Of a DNA stretch of 64,000 bases, positions 54,246 through 64,000 are shown in pieces. The stretch's first letter is position 1; every line of letters begins with the position of its first letter. The position numbers and the translations under genes are program-made. The notes under the pieces are model-generated. The model searched no databases. It saw nothing but the letters and a program-made list of their open reading frames with translations, and was not told the origin of the DNA. This stretch comes from Hydractinia symbiolongicarpus (Eukaryota; Cnidaria; Hydrozoa; Anthoathecata; Hydractiniidae): the NCBI RefSeq assembly GCF_029227915.1, contig NC_079881.1, forward strand, positions 18,079,501 through 18,143,500. Direction: 5' to 3'.

Positions 54246-54695
54246 TTTTTAAGTTACCAGAGAAGAGTGAGCTGAACTCTTTGCTCTCTGGGTATTGACG
54301 GTAAACTGGTTCGAATGAACTAGCTGTAAAGCGAACGCAAATGCTAGAAATTGCATATTAAGTCCCTAAAAATGAATTTAAAATTGACAATAAATTATTA
54401 AAGCAAGTATGTTACGTACAAAAATCAATTTCACTCATCTCCATCTATCTTTAAGAGTTGCTCTCCTATTTTTGTTATCCATATCAATGCGTGCAGGCTT
54501 TGATAAACGCCCTTATTTATTTTACTCGTTGTTTCTCATGTGAGAATAAAAGAACTTCCTTTCGTTATCTGGAATTTTAAGAGCTGCATACAATATACTC
54601 ACGCGATGTCGCTTATTCGTTGCCTTTATTAAGTTAGGACTGTTCAGCGCAATGATAGAACAGACCTTTTTGAGAGCATGCCATCCGGAAAAAGT

Positions 54696-55420
54696 TCAAT
54701 CCGATTGTTGTGTACTTGCAAACACGAATGCATTCCAACATGCAGCCCCGGAAACGTCGAGTATCTCTGTGTCAGATAATACTTTTAGAGCATCAGTTGC
54801 ATCGCTTGGAATTAACAAAGGTACCAGGTGATGATTACCCTTCCCCGTCTGGTCGGCTATTTTCATCTGAGAGTGCTTTAACTCTTTGGGGATCAATCCA
54901 CCCGTTCCTATGAGGCCACTCATTACCACATTTCTTAAATTAATAATAAAGCTGCCTTTTGACCACAAGTGATAGTCACAGAATAGCTCCTTCAGCTTCG
55001 GTTGGACATAACAATATATATGCCGCACATCTTCTTCCAAAGGGAGTTGCCATGGTTTTCTTGCAGTCTTTAATTTTGCTTTTTCTAAATTATACAAAGC
55101 ATTGTATAAAAAAGTATCTTTATTATATTTCAATAAGCGCAGGAAGGAATTTAGACAATTGGTCTTTTCTGTCTTGTATAACTTGTCTCTTACCCTTTTT
55201 CCAGTACTGCTTAACATGTAAAACATATTCTTTCTTTGACCAGACTTTACCCCTAACTACCCGAGTCAATAGTCTCTCGACAAAACATGTGGACACAAGT
55301 TTTGTGTTTTTCTTGAATGCCACTAAGGGACTTAAATTCAATGTACATTGTTGCCAGCATCCGCATTTCAGTTCGGACTTGGCTGTGGATAGTTGTCACT
55401 TTTTTTTATGAATCAGTGTT
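54696..55420 (-). pseudogene. Possible tyrosine-recombinase-type (Crypton-like) fragment
   Basis: Minus ORF 55226-54696 (176 codons): ARKPWQLPLEEDVRHIYCYV, YHLWSKGSFIINLRNVVMSG, then HHLVPLLIPSDATDALKVLS and a final FASTQQSD. 'PW-LP-E-D' and 'LVP-LIP-D---AL--L' recall a family of cnidarian/fish proteins with tyrosine-recombinase-like C-termini, where an H-x-x-R and Tyr would come further on. Those catalytic residues are not in this fragment. Upstream ORF 55341-55123 may be an earlier part in another frame. Confidence 0.35.
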
Positions 55421-55556
55421 TTGATACAACTTGTTTTCACCATAAAGAATGTTGGAATTATTAGTTATTGTTTCGGAAATGTTATCATTTTTGAGCTTTG
55501 GAAGAATTTTGGTCACAAAGTCATCATGTAATTTGAGTCCTATTCACAATAATATT

Positions 55557-56012
55557 AGCAGGGGGGGAGGGGGTGATCACACCTAATTTTTGTCTTTGAA
55601 GAGTGACGACTCCACTTATTACCTCAGTCAAACAAAACAAAGAATAACAAAGTTGAACAAAAAACGGTCGAAGTTTAATGTAGGAAGATTGAAATGTCTA
55701 GTTTCTGTTAATGACCGTCTGCAGAATTCTTTGGGGGGACCCAGCTAAACATTCAGGGTACTTAGGTTCAGAAATATTGGTCAAAACCTACCTGCCCTTG
55801 AATAAAGTTCTGTCCATTTTTTCACATGCGTTGTGTCGTTTTTGTTTGTTTGTTTTCTTTCGATTACAATTATTTCTTTGAAAATAGGGAGAAATATGCT
55901 TCTAGAGGCATTTTCTTTAGAGGAGTCGTCTAACCTCTAGTTTGTTTCCAAAGACCTAACAGGTTAAGTTTATCATTGCGGTGGCTAACCATCTGTTTGT
56001 AAATTATTTTCT
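55557..56012 (+). mobile_element. RLE-USP LINE tail-only copy G
   Basis: One hairpin module (55559-55630), the long-stem region with a diverged stem (AATGTCTAG/CTAAACATT), the T-rich spacer, the terminal hairpin and TCATTGCGGTGG. It ends AATTATTTTCT. Base differences from copies A, B and F place it among the older insertions. Confidence 0.75.
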
Positions 56013-56879
56013 AGATAGTCGTTGGTTGGGTTCAATCTTCGTCTTACGCTGTCAATTTATTCGTTTAGTGGTGTGAGTATGGAATAGAGTATAGTATTTC
56101 TATGAATAAAAGAGATAGTAAAATCGGTATTCCTCCGTAGTTTTAAAGATATTCTGACCTCTAAAACCATCTTCTTTCACGCCTTTAATCAGTGTCACTG
56201 TAAGAATTAGATACGTCATGGTTCTTGAAGCCTTCACTATTAAAAACAATAAAGCTACCATGAAAGAAATCAAAGTGATAAATCTGTGCTGCAACACATT
56301 TAACACAATGTGTTTATATTTGTCGCAATGGTATAGATACAGTTCCATTCAGCTTTCATTTTACGAGAGAGAATTCTTAACACTGCAAATAAGTCTCTGC
56401 AGCAACAAATACTGACAAATCTTTCTCAGTTGTACCTGTTCCCCGTCGGTAACGAAACATGTGCCCAATAGCATTAATATAGCCAATTAATCCTGATAAG
56501 CCAACCTTTCATTCGTTTTTCAAAAAACATACAAAATTAGAAAACATATTAATACAGCCAACGCAATAGTCGATAACCGGAAATGGTACCTCCGAAGGAG
56601 AATCCTCGCAGCAAAGTTATTTGATTGGCCTGAAAATGATCTTTAGCACCACCACATGGACTTTTCAACCATGTTCTAAATACAACTGCCAAATTACATG
56701 TTTTAGCAAACTTTGGCATTGAAAATGTAGAGGGGCGCTCTCTTTGTGAATCTTTTATGCGATTTTTCGTACTGAAGTGGGGAAGTACTTTGTCAATATT
56801 CGTTCTTTGATCGAAATAATAAAACCATCCACGACTGCTATGGACATACTCTCTCTGTCTGTTTGTTTGTTCAATTTTT

Positions 56880-57025
56880 GTGCCAATTACCTCCTTGGAA
56901 AAAAGAAGAATTGTGTTCCTTTCTATGATCATATTCTTTAGAGGAGCAAAACCTCTAGAATTTAAATTTTAAGACTTAACTGGTCGAGTTTATCATTGTG
57001 TGTGCACTTTGTAATCTTCATTCTT
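56880..57025 (+). repeat. Family-B LINE 3' tail
   Basis: It has the terminal hairpin TAGAGGAGCAAAACCTCTA, then ACTGGTCGAGTTTATCATTG and TGCACTTTGTAAT. It is very similar to 1290-1475 (minus). No module or coding sequence is directly attached. Confidence 0.6.
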
Positions 57026-57493
57026 CTTGCTATGACGATTATTAAGCTTTAGCACGAGTGCTACTCTGATTTTTTCAGAACTCTGGCGTAAATTTTAGGT
57101 GAACACAAGCTTGCAGAGATATAGTTAACGTTTTTGAGCCAATTTTTTACTGGTGTGTTTACACCATGAGATATTGCATGGCTATTCTTGCTGAATACCA
57201 CATTTATATGCCCTAGAAAAGTTTTCGACAAGGCTGCTCCTCGTGAAATTTTTTTTGCCTGCAGTGGTTAAAACACTTAATATTCAATTAATAGGAAATA
57301 TCTGCTTGAAGCCTGCTCCCACAATTTAGTGGCATGGGCATGTGTATTAAATTCTTTTTTAATTGCAAGGCTTGTGTTTTGTCAGTTGTGCAATTTACTG
57401 TGAGCTGATTTCAACATTTTTGCAAATATAACGATTTTCAACCAATACAGCTTTCGAAAACGCTACCAAGTCTAAACGTTGAGAGCTGCCGCC

Positions 57494-57670
57494 ATGGACG
57501 CTTTAATAGAAAGCATCCTTAAATTAGCTACAACAAGCGTGATAAAAAGCTATGTAGCTGACTGTAATTGTGTTACCAGTTTATGTAAGAAACGTTTTAA
57601 GAAAAAGTTAGAACATACCTTAAATGTTGAAAAGGCTAAGACTGGGACTAGTGATGAGGTTGAAAAGTAA
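57494..57670 (+). CDS. Small ORF in strong start context, unknown
   Basis: ATG at 57494 sits in GCCGCCATGG, a strong animal start context. It encodes 58 residues beginning MDALIESILKLATTSV, with a Cys-rich middle (YVADCNCVTSLCKK) and a Lys-rich end. No family is recognised. It may be a short gene, a first exon or chance. No splice donor or poly(A) signal was confirmed. Confidence 0.3.
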   Translation: MDALIESILKLATTSVIKSYVADCNCVTSLCKKRFKKKLEHTLNVEKAKTGTSDEVEK

Positions 57671-57779
57671 TTGTTGGAAGAAATTATGTATATTGGTCAT
57701 TTGAATGATATGGTATGAAATTTGAGGTCAACAAGGCGTGTTGAGTGTTTCAAGTAATTTCCTTGTGTTGTAGCATGTT

Positions 57780-58510
57780 GGTTAAAAAAACCTCTACACT
57801 TTAAATCTAAAACTTAACTGGTCGAGTTAATCATAGTGCTTGCTTTTTGTAATTTTCCTTCTTTTATGATGGTTTACATCAAAAAGCTTAGCAATGGGGT
57901 TTGTTTTTCACTTGTCTTTGTGTGTAACGACTAATTTTTACCCCAGTTCCGTAAAGTGCTCAATTTTATTAGTCTGGTCTTCAGGCTTGACAACCCTGCT
58001 GTCCTTAGTCAACATGTTTACAGGCTGGTCCTGTTAGTCATGGAAATCTTCTGTGTAAGGAGTGTTGGGCCCTGTAACACGTGTGAAAAGGATAGTCAGA
58101 GTCACAAGTTCTGGAGCACGGGAGGGCTTTATTTAACTCTTTATGTTTATATTTATATACATATACATTTTTTACATTTTTCTTCTATCTGTATCCAGTC
58201 CGTTTATGTCTTGTGTCGTATTGTTTGTGATAGAAGGATTTTTTTTCTCTTTAAGATTTTCTCAAAAGATAGTTATAGGACCTAGTCGGACTGTACTTAT
58301 GCTTGTAAAAAGCATGTCAGTGAATTCAACACCTTCTTGTTGGAGCCCAAAGCCAGTTTTGACAACACCCGTCGCTTTTAACAAAATAAATTCAGTGCAG
58401 CTTGCTGTATGGAAAGCCTTTTTTGTCTTTGTCCCAAGCATGAGAACCAATAGCAGTCAGTGTCGCAACAAAAGAATATCATCCATTTTAAGAATGTTAT
58501 TTTGATGTAG
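57780..58510 (+). mobile_element. Family-B LINE piece with tail, module and downstream unit
   Basis: A tail end (ACTTAACTGGTCGAGTTAATCAT, 57812-57835) is followed at 57888 by a hairpin-module relative (GCAATGGGGTTTG ... TTTTTACCCCAGTTC) and then by the unit shared with 53535-54245 (minus). The order tail, module, unit suggests head-to-tail tandem copies. ORFs at 57956 and 58143 have no recognised domain. Confidence 0.5.
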
Positions 58511-60394
58511 AAAATTATTGTGGCTTGTCAAATCTTTGTTTTGTCAAAACATCTTTCAAAACATTACAGAGAGTAGTGTTTGGTTGTTAGACTGTTCCAG
58601 CGTGATAGTAGCCCAAAACCGTTAAAAAACATTGACAAGTTAACTCTATGAAAAACTCTTATGGTTTGTTTATGCGTACCATTTTATATATATATATATA
58701 TATTCTAAGAAAAGTTTTCATAAGGTTTTATAATAACGCCATGTGTTCTTAGTTTTATTTTTTAGTATAATAAAATGTGCTTTTCTATGTAATACAACTT
58801 CCTATGTCATTTCCAACCATGCATGTTTTATTCATATCTTGACATAAATAAAGGGCGTCATAAAACACTACCGACAAAAAGGTGCAGATGTTAAAAGCGC
58901 AAGGATGTCTGGTTTCCTTTTAGTCATTATTGTTCTCCATTTCTTTAAAAATAATTAATAGTATTATGTAATTACAAGTCTTTATGAAGGAGATTACCCC
59001 CTTGCAAATTGGTATGCTCCAATATATCTATTATATCGCGATGTTTGACACATTTTGTAGCTACCGTCTGGGAACGACTTTCTTACACCAGCCAACAATG
59101 CAACAAGTGTTAGCTCTCACCCGTGATTCTGCAAATTTTTTCTTTGTTCTGGCACCAGGAAAATTTTTAACATCCCAAATGTTTGTTTAAAATAAAAACC
59201 TATGTTTTATTTATGCTACTTGTTATATAGAAACCAGTTTTATAGCAACCACGAGCCGACATGCAGTTTTTGTCAATATGTTATGATAGTGTTCTAACAC
59301 AACAAGGTATTGTTGTTTAACTGTTTACAATCAACCAAATTGACACCGAAACTTTGTTTGTGTTTATGTTTCATAATGTCATGTCAAATTAACTGTAGAT
59401 TTTTTTTGATTTTTTATAAACTGTATCTAAACATTCAAATCACTTAAGGTATGTACGTGTTTCTTCATATACCAAGACCCAACATAGATGCTTCTCAACT
59501 TTAAAGAAATCTTTAAAACTGAAGTACATTACAATAACCTTTGCGCTAATATTGCTTTGGCAACTGATAAATTCAACTTTTAATATATTTTATTCTTCAC
59601 CTTTTATTCTTGTTGCTTGCTCTTTAATTGACATATGACATTGCGTATACGCGGATCTTTATAGTTACTCTTTATAGTTAACAAAGCTATTGGTTTGTAA
59701 GGAAACAGTAGATGATGCTAAAAAAGATATGATATCGCAAACTTTATCAAAAGAAAGGACTTTAACTTTTTTTATTTTCGGATTACAAGTGTAGTTTAAT
59801 TCTACATCCAAATTCACTGTTGTTTTACAGAAGAGAGATACACGTCTTTTTTTCCTAAAAAAAAAACTTATTGGGTTCAGCCTAAATGTTTCTTAACGTC
59901 AAAGAAATTTTCTGAAATTTAAATCCCACTCCTGTTTTATATTCCTGAAATATGCTGCTGTTTTGCGAGTTCATCATCATTTTAATTTTTTCAATATTCT
60001 ATCTCAGTCTCAAGTTAAGAAACATAGTGTTTCTTATACAAAGAGAATTGTATGTACTGCATCGTAAGTTATATGCGTTTCATTGATCAGCATCTCCTTC
60101 AAAGCAAACAACCTGACTAAGAATTATTTATTTATTTGCTGTGATCTATATCTATATACACGAAATGCGTCATTGTGTGGAGAAAGCGAAACAGAATTTG
60201 CGTAACAAGGATGAAACTCTGTTACAAAAACACTAGGTATAGAGCTATAGATATACAAATAAAATATTCAATTTATTAAATGTTTAAACGCCACTAACAG
60301 ATATGTTGAAATGAATTAAAGTTTATCTAATAAGTTGTAAGTTAAGTTTACAGCACATATTGCCATAATGATATGAATATATACTTTTAATTTA
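58511..60394. other. Unannotated AT-rich interval before claudin-like gene
   Basis: There is a short (TA)n run at 58683-58702. Nothing else is supported. The last part may hold the promoter or 5' UTR of the gene at 60407, but no core element was identified. Confidence 0.4.
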
Positions 60395-60406
60395 GTTACA
60401 CAAACC

Positions 60407-60934
60407 ATGGAAAGGAAAGATATAATTTTACTTCTTGGGACTATGTTCTCTTTTATTTGTATCACAGCTTGCGTTGGAGGAGAATCATGGTTAGTTTGTG
60501 GCAACTGTGAGATAACAAGACAAGGATTGTGGAAAACTTGCAATGAATCTTTGTGTTTTCCTTTTTCGAATAATATTCCTTACTGGCTTCATGTCATTCG
60601 AGTTTTTGGTGTATTGTCTAGTTTGGTGTCTATCTGTAGTTTGGGGTTATCATATGTTGTAATTTTTTTCGATAAGCTTAAAAGTTACCATGTTTCAATT
60701 GCTTCTTTTGTTGCAATGATTGCGATCGTGGTAGCGCTGAGCAGTTACATAAAAAGGATGAAAACTCTACGTGATTTGGATGACAGTCGTTTAGGTTGGA
60801 GTTGTATATCTGGCTGCTTTGGCATTTTGTTATCTCTTATCACGGGAATTTATGCTCTTACCCACCAAAAGTTCCAGAACAATGAGGTGAAAATCCACAG
60901 TGAACCACATGAGACAATATCTTTAAACGGATAA
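60407..60934 (+). CDS. Claudin/PMP22-like four-pass membrane protein
   Basis: A single uninterrupted 175-codon ORF. Four hydrophobic segments at about residues 6-24, 64-88, 96-115 and 130-151 fit the tetraspan topology of claudin/PMP22/EMP proteins, with both ends cytosolic. The first extracellular loop has the family pattern: W28, G40-L41-W42, C45 and C50. The two Cys are four residues apart, shorter than the 8-10 usual in claudins. C31 and C34 are extra. The tail is short and hydrophilic, without an obvious PDZ-binding end. The start ATG (AAACCATGG) follows an AG at 60394-60395 preceded by a T-rich stretch, which could be a splice or trans-splice acceptor. A role in cell contacts or membrane shaping is inferred from the family. 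It is the only convincing host gene here. Confidence 0.75.
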   Translation: MERKDIILLLGTMFSFICITACVGGESWLVCGNCEITRQGLWKTCNESLCFPFSNNIPYWLHVIRVFGVLSSLVSICSLGLSYVVIFFDKLKSYHVSIASFVAMIAIVVALSSYIKRMKTLRDLDDSRLGWSCISGCFGILLSLITGIYALTHQKFQNNEVKIHSEPHETISLNG

Positions 60935-63060
60935 TCATTTTAATGTAATTATTAAGCATGATTACATACTAACCAGTCCATACAACTTAGGAGGAAGGAA
61001 CAGTTTATTAGGAAAAGACGCACAGCTAGTCGAGTAAACATTGCTCTGAAACTCTTGGTGCTTCTGGCATATTATTTGGTATTAACATTCATAACAATCA
61101 TAACATAATTTATTAAATCAATTGCTTTTTCGCAGGTTAAATCAATAGTGGAAAAGCTTCGATTGATGTCTTACCTTATGCGATATTTACAAGAATTTGC
61201 TATTTTATCTAATGACAAACAGGATTTTTTACCATACAGGTAGTTACTTTCGTGCAATAGTAGCACGGCACAATATTGTTTGCAATATGTTACGAACATC
61301 TAATAAAATATTTTAGTTAAAGATTTATTGTTTCAATACATACTTTAATACAGCGTATATATCACAAAATTTTCTCCTTTCTCTAACAAGTTACGTTTAC
61401 AAGGCAAGATACAAAAAATGGATTGCAGGTAAAGTCCTTATACATAGAACTTTTAATACCCAATTAGCTCTTCAATTGAGGTGCAATATTTGATGAATGT
61501 GTGAACGTCATTCAGATGTCAGGATGTTAAAAAAGAACTTATTTTCATGTTAATGTTGTACTATCGGAAAGTACTGGTCGGACTCATCTGCAAGTAGAAA
61601 ACTAGTTGGATTTATTACACTTTATCAGGTTTTATCCTTATTTTTATTATTTGCCAGTTGTTACAATATAGAATAGCGCGGATTAATAACGCTGTTATTT
61701 CGGCGCAGGAGAAGTATCTGCATTAGCAATTACAATCATTAATTAATAGTATTATCCATATTAGCCTAAACAAAAATATTCTTTCAAACTTTGACAGAAT
61801 TAATTGGTAAAAAATACTTTTGTAGATTCTGATAAAGATAGTGCATTTTTTCTAACTTTGCATGCATTGTTGACCACATTGACCAGCTCATAAGCCAGGT
61901 GTACTCTATTTTTGTATTATTAAGAACGTAATTAAATATCTCAGATTCAATAAAACAAAACTGATTTTTGATAAAGAAGTATCTAAATCTTCAACAAGAA
62001 CAACAATGTGAATGTTGCTATTAAAAACTCAAACTTAAGAAAATCGCAGCAAGAAACTGCATATTTTTAGCGCAAAAATCTGTCCGTTTGTGCGCGAGTC
62101 GTGTTACGGAAACACGAAATGCGATATATAAATGAAGCGAAAGTCCATCCAATTAAAAACGAAGTTGTGCGGAATGAGTAAGTTTTATATTTATTATTAC
62201 AATTATTTACCCAGGATACTGAATTCCTATTCGTACTGTTAACAATTAAGATTCTTCAAGCGCATTTAAAGCTAGCTACGGAAGCCATGCAAGCACAACA
62301 ACCGCTTAACGAGACAACCCCTGAATATTAATCTCATGCTGAACGTTAAGCAGAAAAAAAAATCGATTCACAGTTTTAAAGTCTGCGGCATGCACACCCG
62401 TGGATTGAACCACGATATTCTGCATTGAAGTGAACCCTCCACCGAAAGGCTACCAGTAGATTTCCCTATTTCTTGTTTCGCAGGACTGACATAATGTCCA
62501 AATTGACTAAAATAAAGTTTTGCAAATTTTCAAAATTAAATTGCATGCCTTATAACAGGACAAAGTAAATACAAACTGCTTAGAAGTATTTATATTTGTA
62601 TCTTGTTTGTAAAGTAATTAAAACACATGCTATCTGCTATTACAATTTTAATCCCCTGTCTGTCACATCTACGCCTCCTACTAATTGCTTTTGTGTTTAC
62701 CTATCATCTTGATTATGACATATGAAATAGATTTTAGTTTTTAATAACCTAGAATAGGGTTGGTGAAATGCAACGAAATGTTAACGAAATCCAGTATCCG
62801 CAACGTGTTTTCATACACGTGATATATTTCTCTGCAGTTATCTTCCCTGCCAACTGTTTCTAATGCACACACTTTAAAGAAGTTTGCTATTAATTTGTGT
62901 CCTGCGTTAAGAAAAAGAAAAAGGAAAAAGAAAAAGTTAAACTAAATAAAAAAAAAAGAAAAGAAAAAAAAGGATACTGTGAACTCCCAGCAGCATTGAC
63001 AATTAGACTGGGCTAAACATGGATTAGGCTGGACTATCAATGTAACAGGAAGGTCACAGA
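60935..63060. other. Unannotated interval downstream of claudin-like gene
   Basis: About 2.1 kb, including any 3' UTR, with no supported ORF. A tRNA-like block at 62398-62472 (minus) and a purine-rich A/G run at 62909-62972 are the only visible structures. Confidence 0.4.
62398..62472 (-). repeat. tRNA-derived SINE-like sequence
   Basis: On minus it reads GTAGCCTTTCGGTGGAGGG (A-box-like), then CAATGCAGAATATCGTGGTTCAATCCACG (written here as two overlapping parts: CAATGCAGAATATC, GTGGTTCAATCCAC), a B-box-like T arm one base short of canonical. The pattern is common in invertebrate tRNA-derived SINE heads. A functional tRNA is unlikely. Confidence 0.35.
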
Positions 63061-63084
63061 TTAATTTAAATATTTACAAGTTTA

Positions 63085-63660
63085 TTTTTATTTACAATAA
63101 AACTTCAGGAGTTTCTTGTAGATAAAAGTAGAGTTTTCCTTCCGAATGACAATTGGTAAGGCGTTATATAATTTTGCGCCTGAGAAGTAGAACGATTTTC
63201 TCGCAAACTCTAGTTTAACTTTAGGTAATTTGATTTCGAAGTTCTGATTCCGAGTTCCTTTTGCGTGACGATTTATCCAATCACTTGTCATCCGCGCGCA
63301 TCTCTTTCATAAGCAATCAATTTTAAAACTATTCGTCATGGAGCTGTTACTGATAAACATTTTGAGTCAACTTCATACATTCGAACAGTAACTTTTTTTA
63401 GTAACTTTTATTCCTGCCTAATATAAAACATTTTACCCTAAACTAGAGCTTATTGTTATTCCATACTATCCCAGGGTAGGAGCGTTTATGAGAAAATGCA
63501 ATTAATAGAGGGAGGCGTTTATCAAAGAAAAGTTTAAAAATAAGCTGGAGTGGGAAAGCGTTATTAAGAGAATTATAAGCTTTAAATATGGTTATTTGCC
63601 GAAGTGTTAACAATACCTCTGAAACATTCTTCGACAAGTGAGTAGAATCTTTGGACAAGT
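63085..63660 (-). mobile_element. APE-type LINE reverse transcriptase C-terminal remnant
   Basis: Minus ORF 63291-63088 has a KLPKVKLEFARKSFYFSGA then LYNALPIVIRKE pattern, found at the C-terminus of CR1/Jockey-type LINE polyproteins after the RT. The upstream minus ORF 63658-63443 (RQITIFKAYNSLNNAFPLQL) may be an earlier piece in another frame. The rest of the element is absent. Confidence 0.6.
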
Positions 63661-64000
63661 GTTGTACAAAATTTATTAATTAATTTTTGTAACTGCGTTA
63701 ATATTTTAATTTTTTGTTTTCGATATTATAAGGTATTAAGATGATTAGAATTTAATAGCACATAAATAACAAGACACGTCTTTATGAATCAACCATGTGT
63801 TGGTCGATCAGATAGATGAAGCAAAAATATTTTATCAAGATAGATAAAACAATGAGTTAGCTGTTTACCTTGAAATGATAAGATAGCTTAAATTCTGAAT
63901 AATCAACTACATATCTATATTTGAAATGTCAGCATACTTATTGCAATTAAATTACTTAACTTCGCGTTCTGATCAACAGAGTATTATATTTCTTTGCTGA
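63661..64000. other. Unannotated window end
   Basis: AT-rich, no ORF or repeat recognised. Confidence 0.5.

Noticed and set aside
56549-56932. 127-codon minus ORF
   Set aside because: It overlaps the family-B tail in antisense, has no domain and is likely spurious.

Overview
This is AT-rich eukaryotic DNA packed with nested, mostly decayed transposable elements. It contains THAP, YqaJ/SWIM, P2X7-like, Kolobok, ISL2EU, Harbinger, hAT, pogo/Tigger, Tc1, Penelope-like and Ty3/gypsy sequences, restriction-endonuclease-type LINEs and a claudin-like four-pass membrane protein. Together these indicate an animal, most likely a cnidarian (perhaps a hydrozoan); the species cannot be read from the window. 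Only one convincing host gene is visible, the claudin/PMP22-like gene at 60.4-60.9 kb.

Layout. 1-6 kb: remnants of two related LINE families on the minus strand (coding copy A, tail-only copy F). 6.45-9.39 kb: a Kolobok transposon with TTAA duplications, carrying a transposase (+) and a P2X7-C-terminus-like protein (-). 9.64-18.80 kb: an ISL2EU transposon with a THAP transposase (+) and a SWIM-YqaJ-PHD nuclease gene (-). A terminal-repeat element sits inside its transposase and a 4.4-kb hAT element with an N-terminal OTU domain sits inside its nuclease gene. 19.3-22 kb: a tail-only LINE copy followed by LINE copy B. 23.6-26.6 kb: a PIF/Harbinger element with transposase and MADF protein. 27.2-29.4 kb: an APE-type LINE remnant and LINE copy C. 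29.4-32 kb: a Tigger remnant. 32.1-37.6 kb: a Ty3/gypsy element (-) with another LINE tail in one LTR. 38-40.2 kb: a second YqaJ gene with the same terminal-repeat element inside. 40.3-42.3 kb: a second Tigger. 42.9-43.4 kb: three 174-bp tandem repeats. 45.2-46.4 kb: a second Kolobok transposase, cut by LINE copy D. 46.4-50.3 kb: LINE copies D and E in tandem. 50.3-52.7 kb: a Penelope-like element interrupted by Tc1. 53.5-58.5 kb: tails and fragments, including a possible tyrosine-recombinase ORF. 58.5-64 kb: sparse DNA with the claudin-like gene and one LINE remnant.

The most notable system is a multicopy non-LTR retrotransposon whose restriction-like endonuclease (RLE) domain is followed, on the same reading frame, by a ubiquitin-specific protease (USP, peptidase C19) domain, then a 3' tail of tandem hairpin modules. 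Four copies retain coding sequence in that order (A to D plus E, five in all, A and C being partial), and several more are tail-only. A second element class here, the hAT, independently carries an OTU-type deubiquitinase domain, so two unrelated transposons in one window encode putative deubiquitinases. All functional statements come from motifs read by eye; no database search was run.
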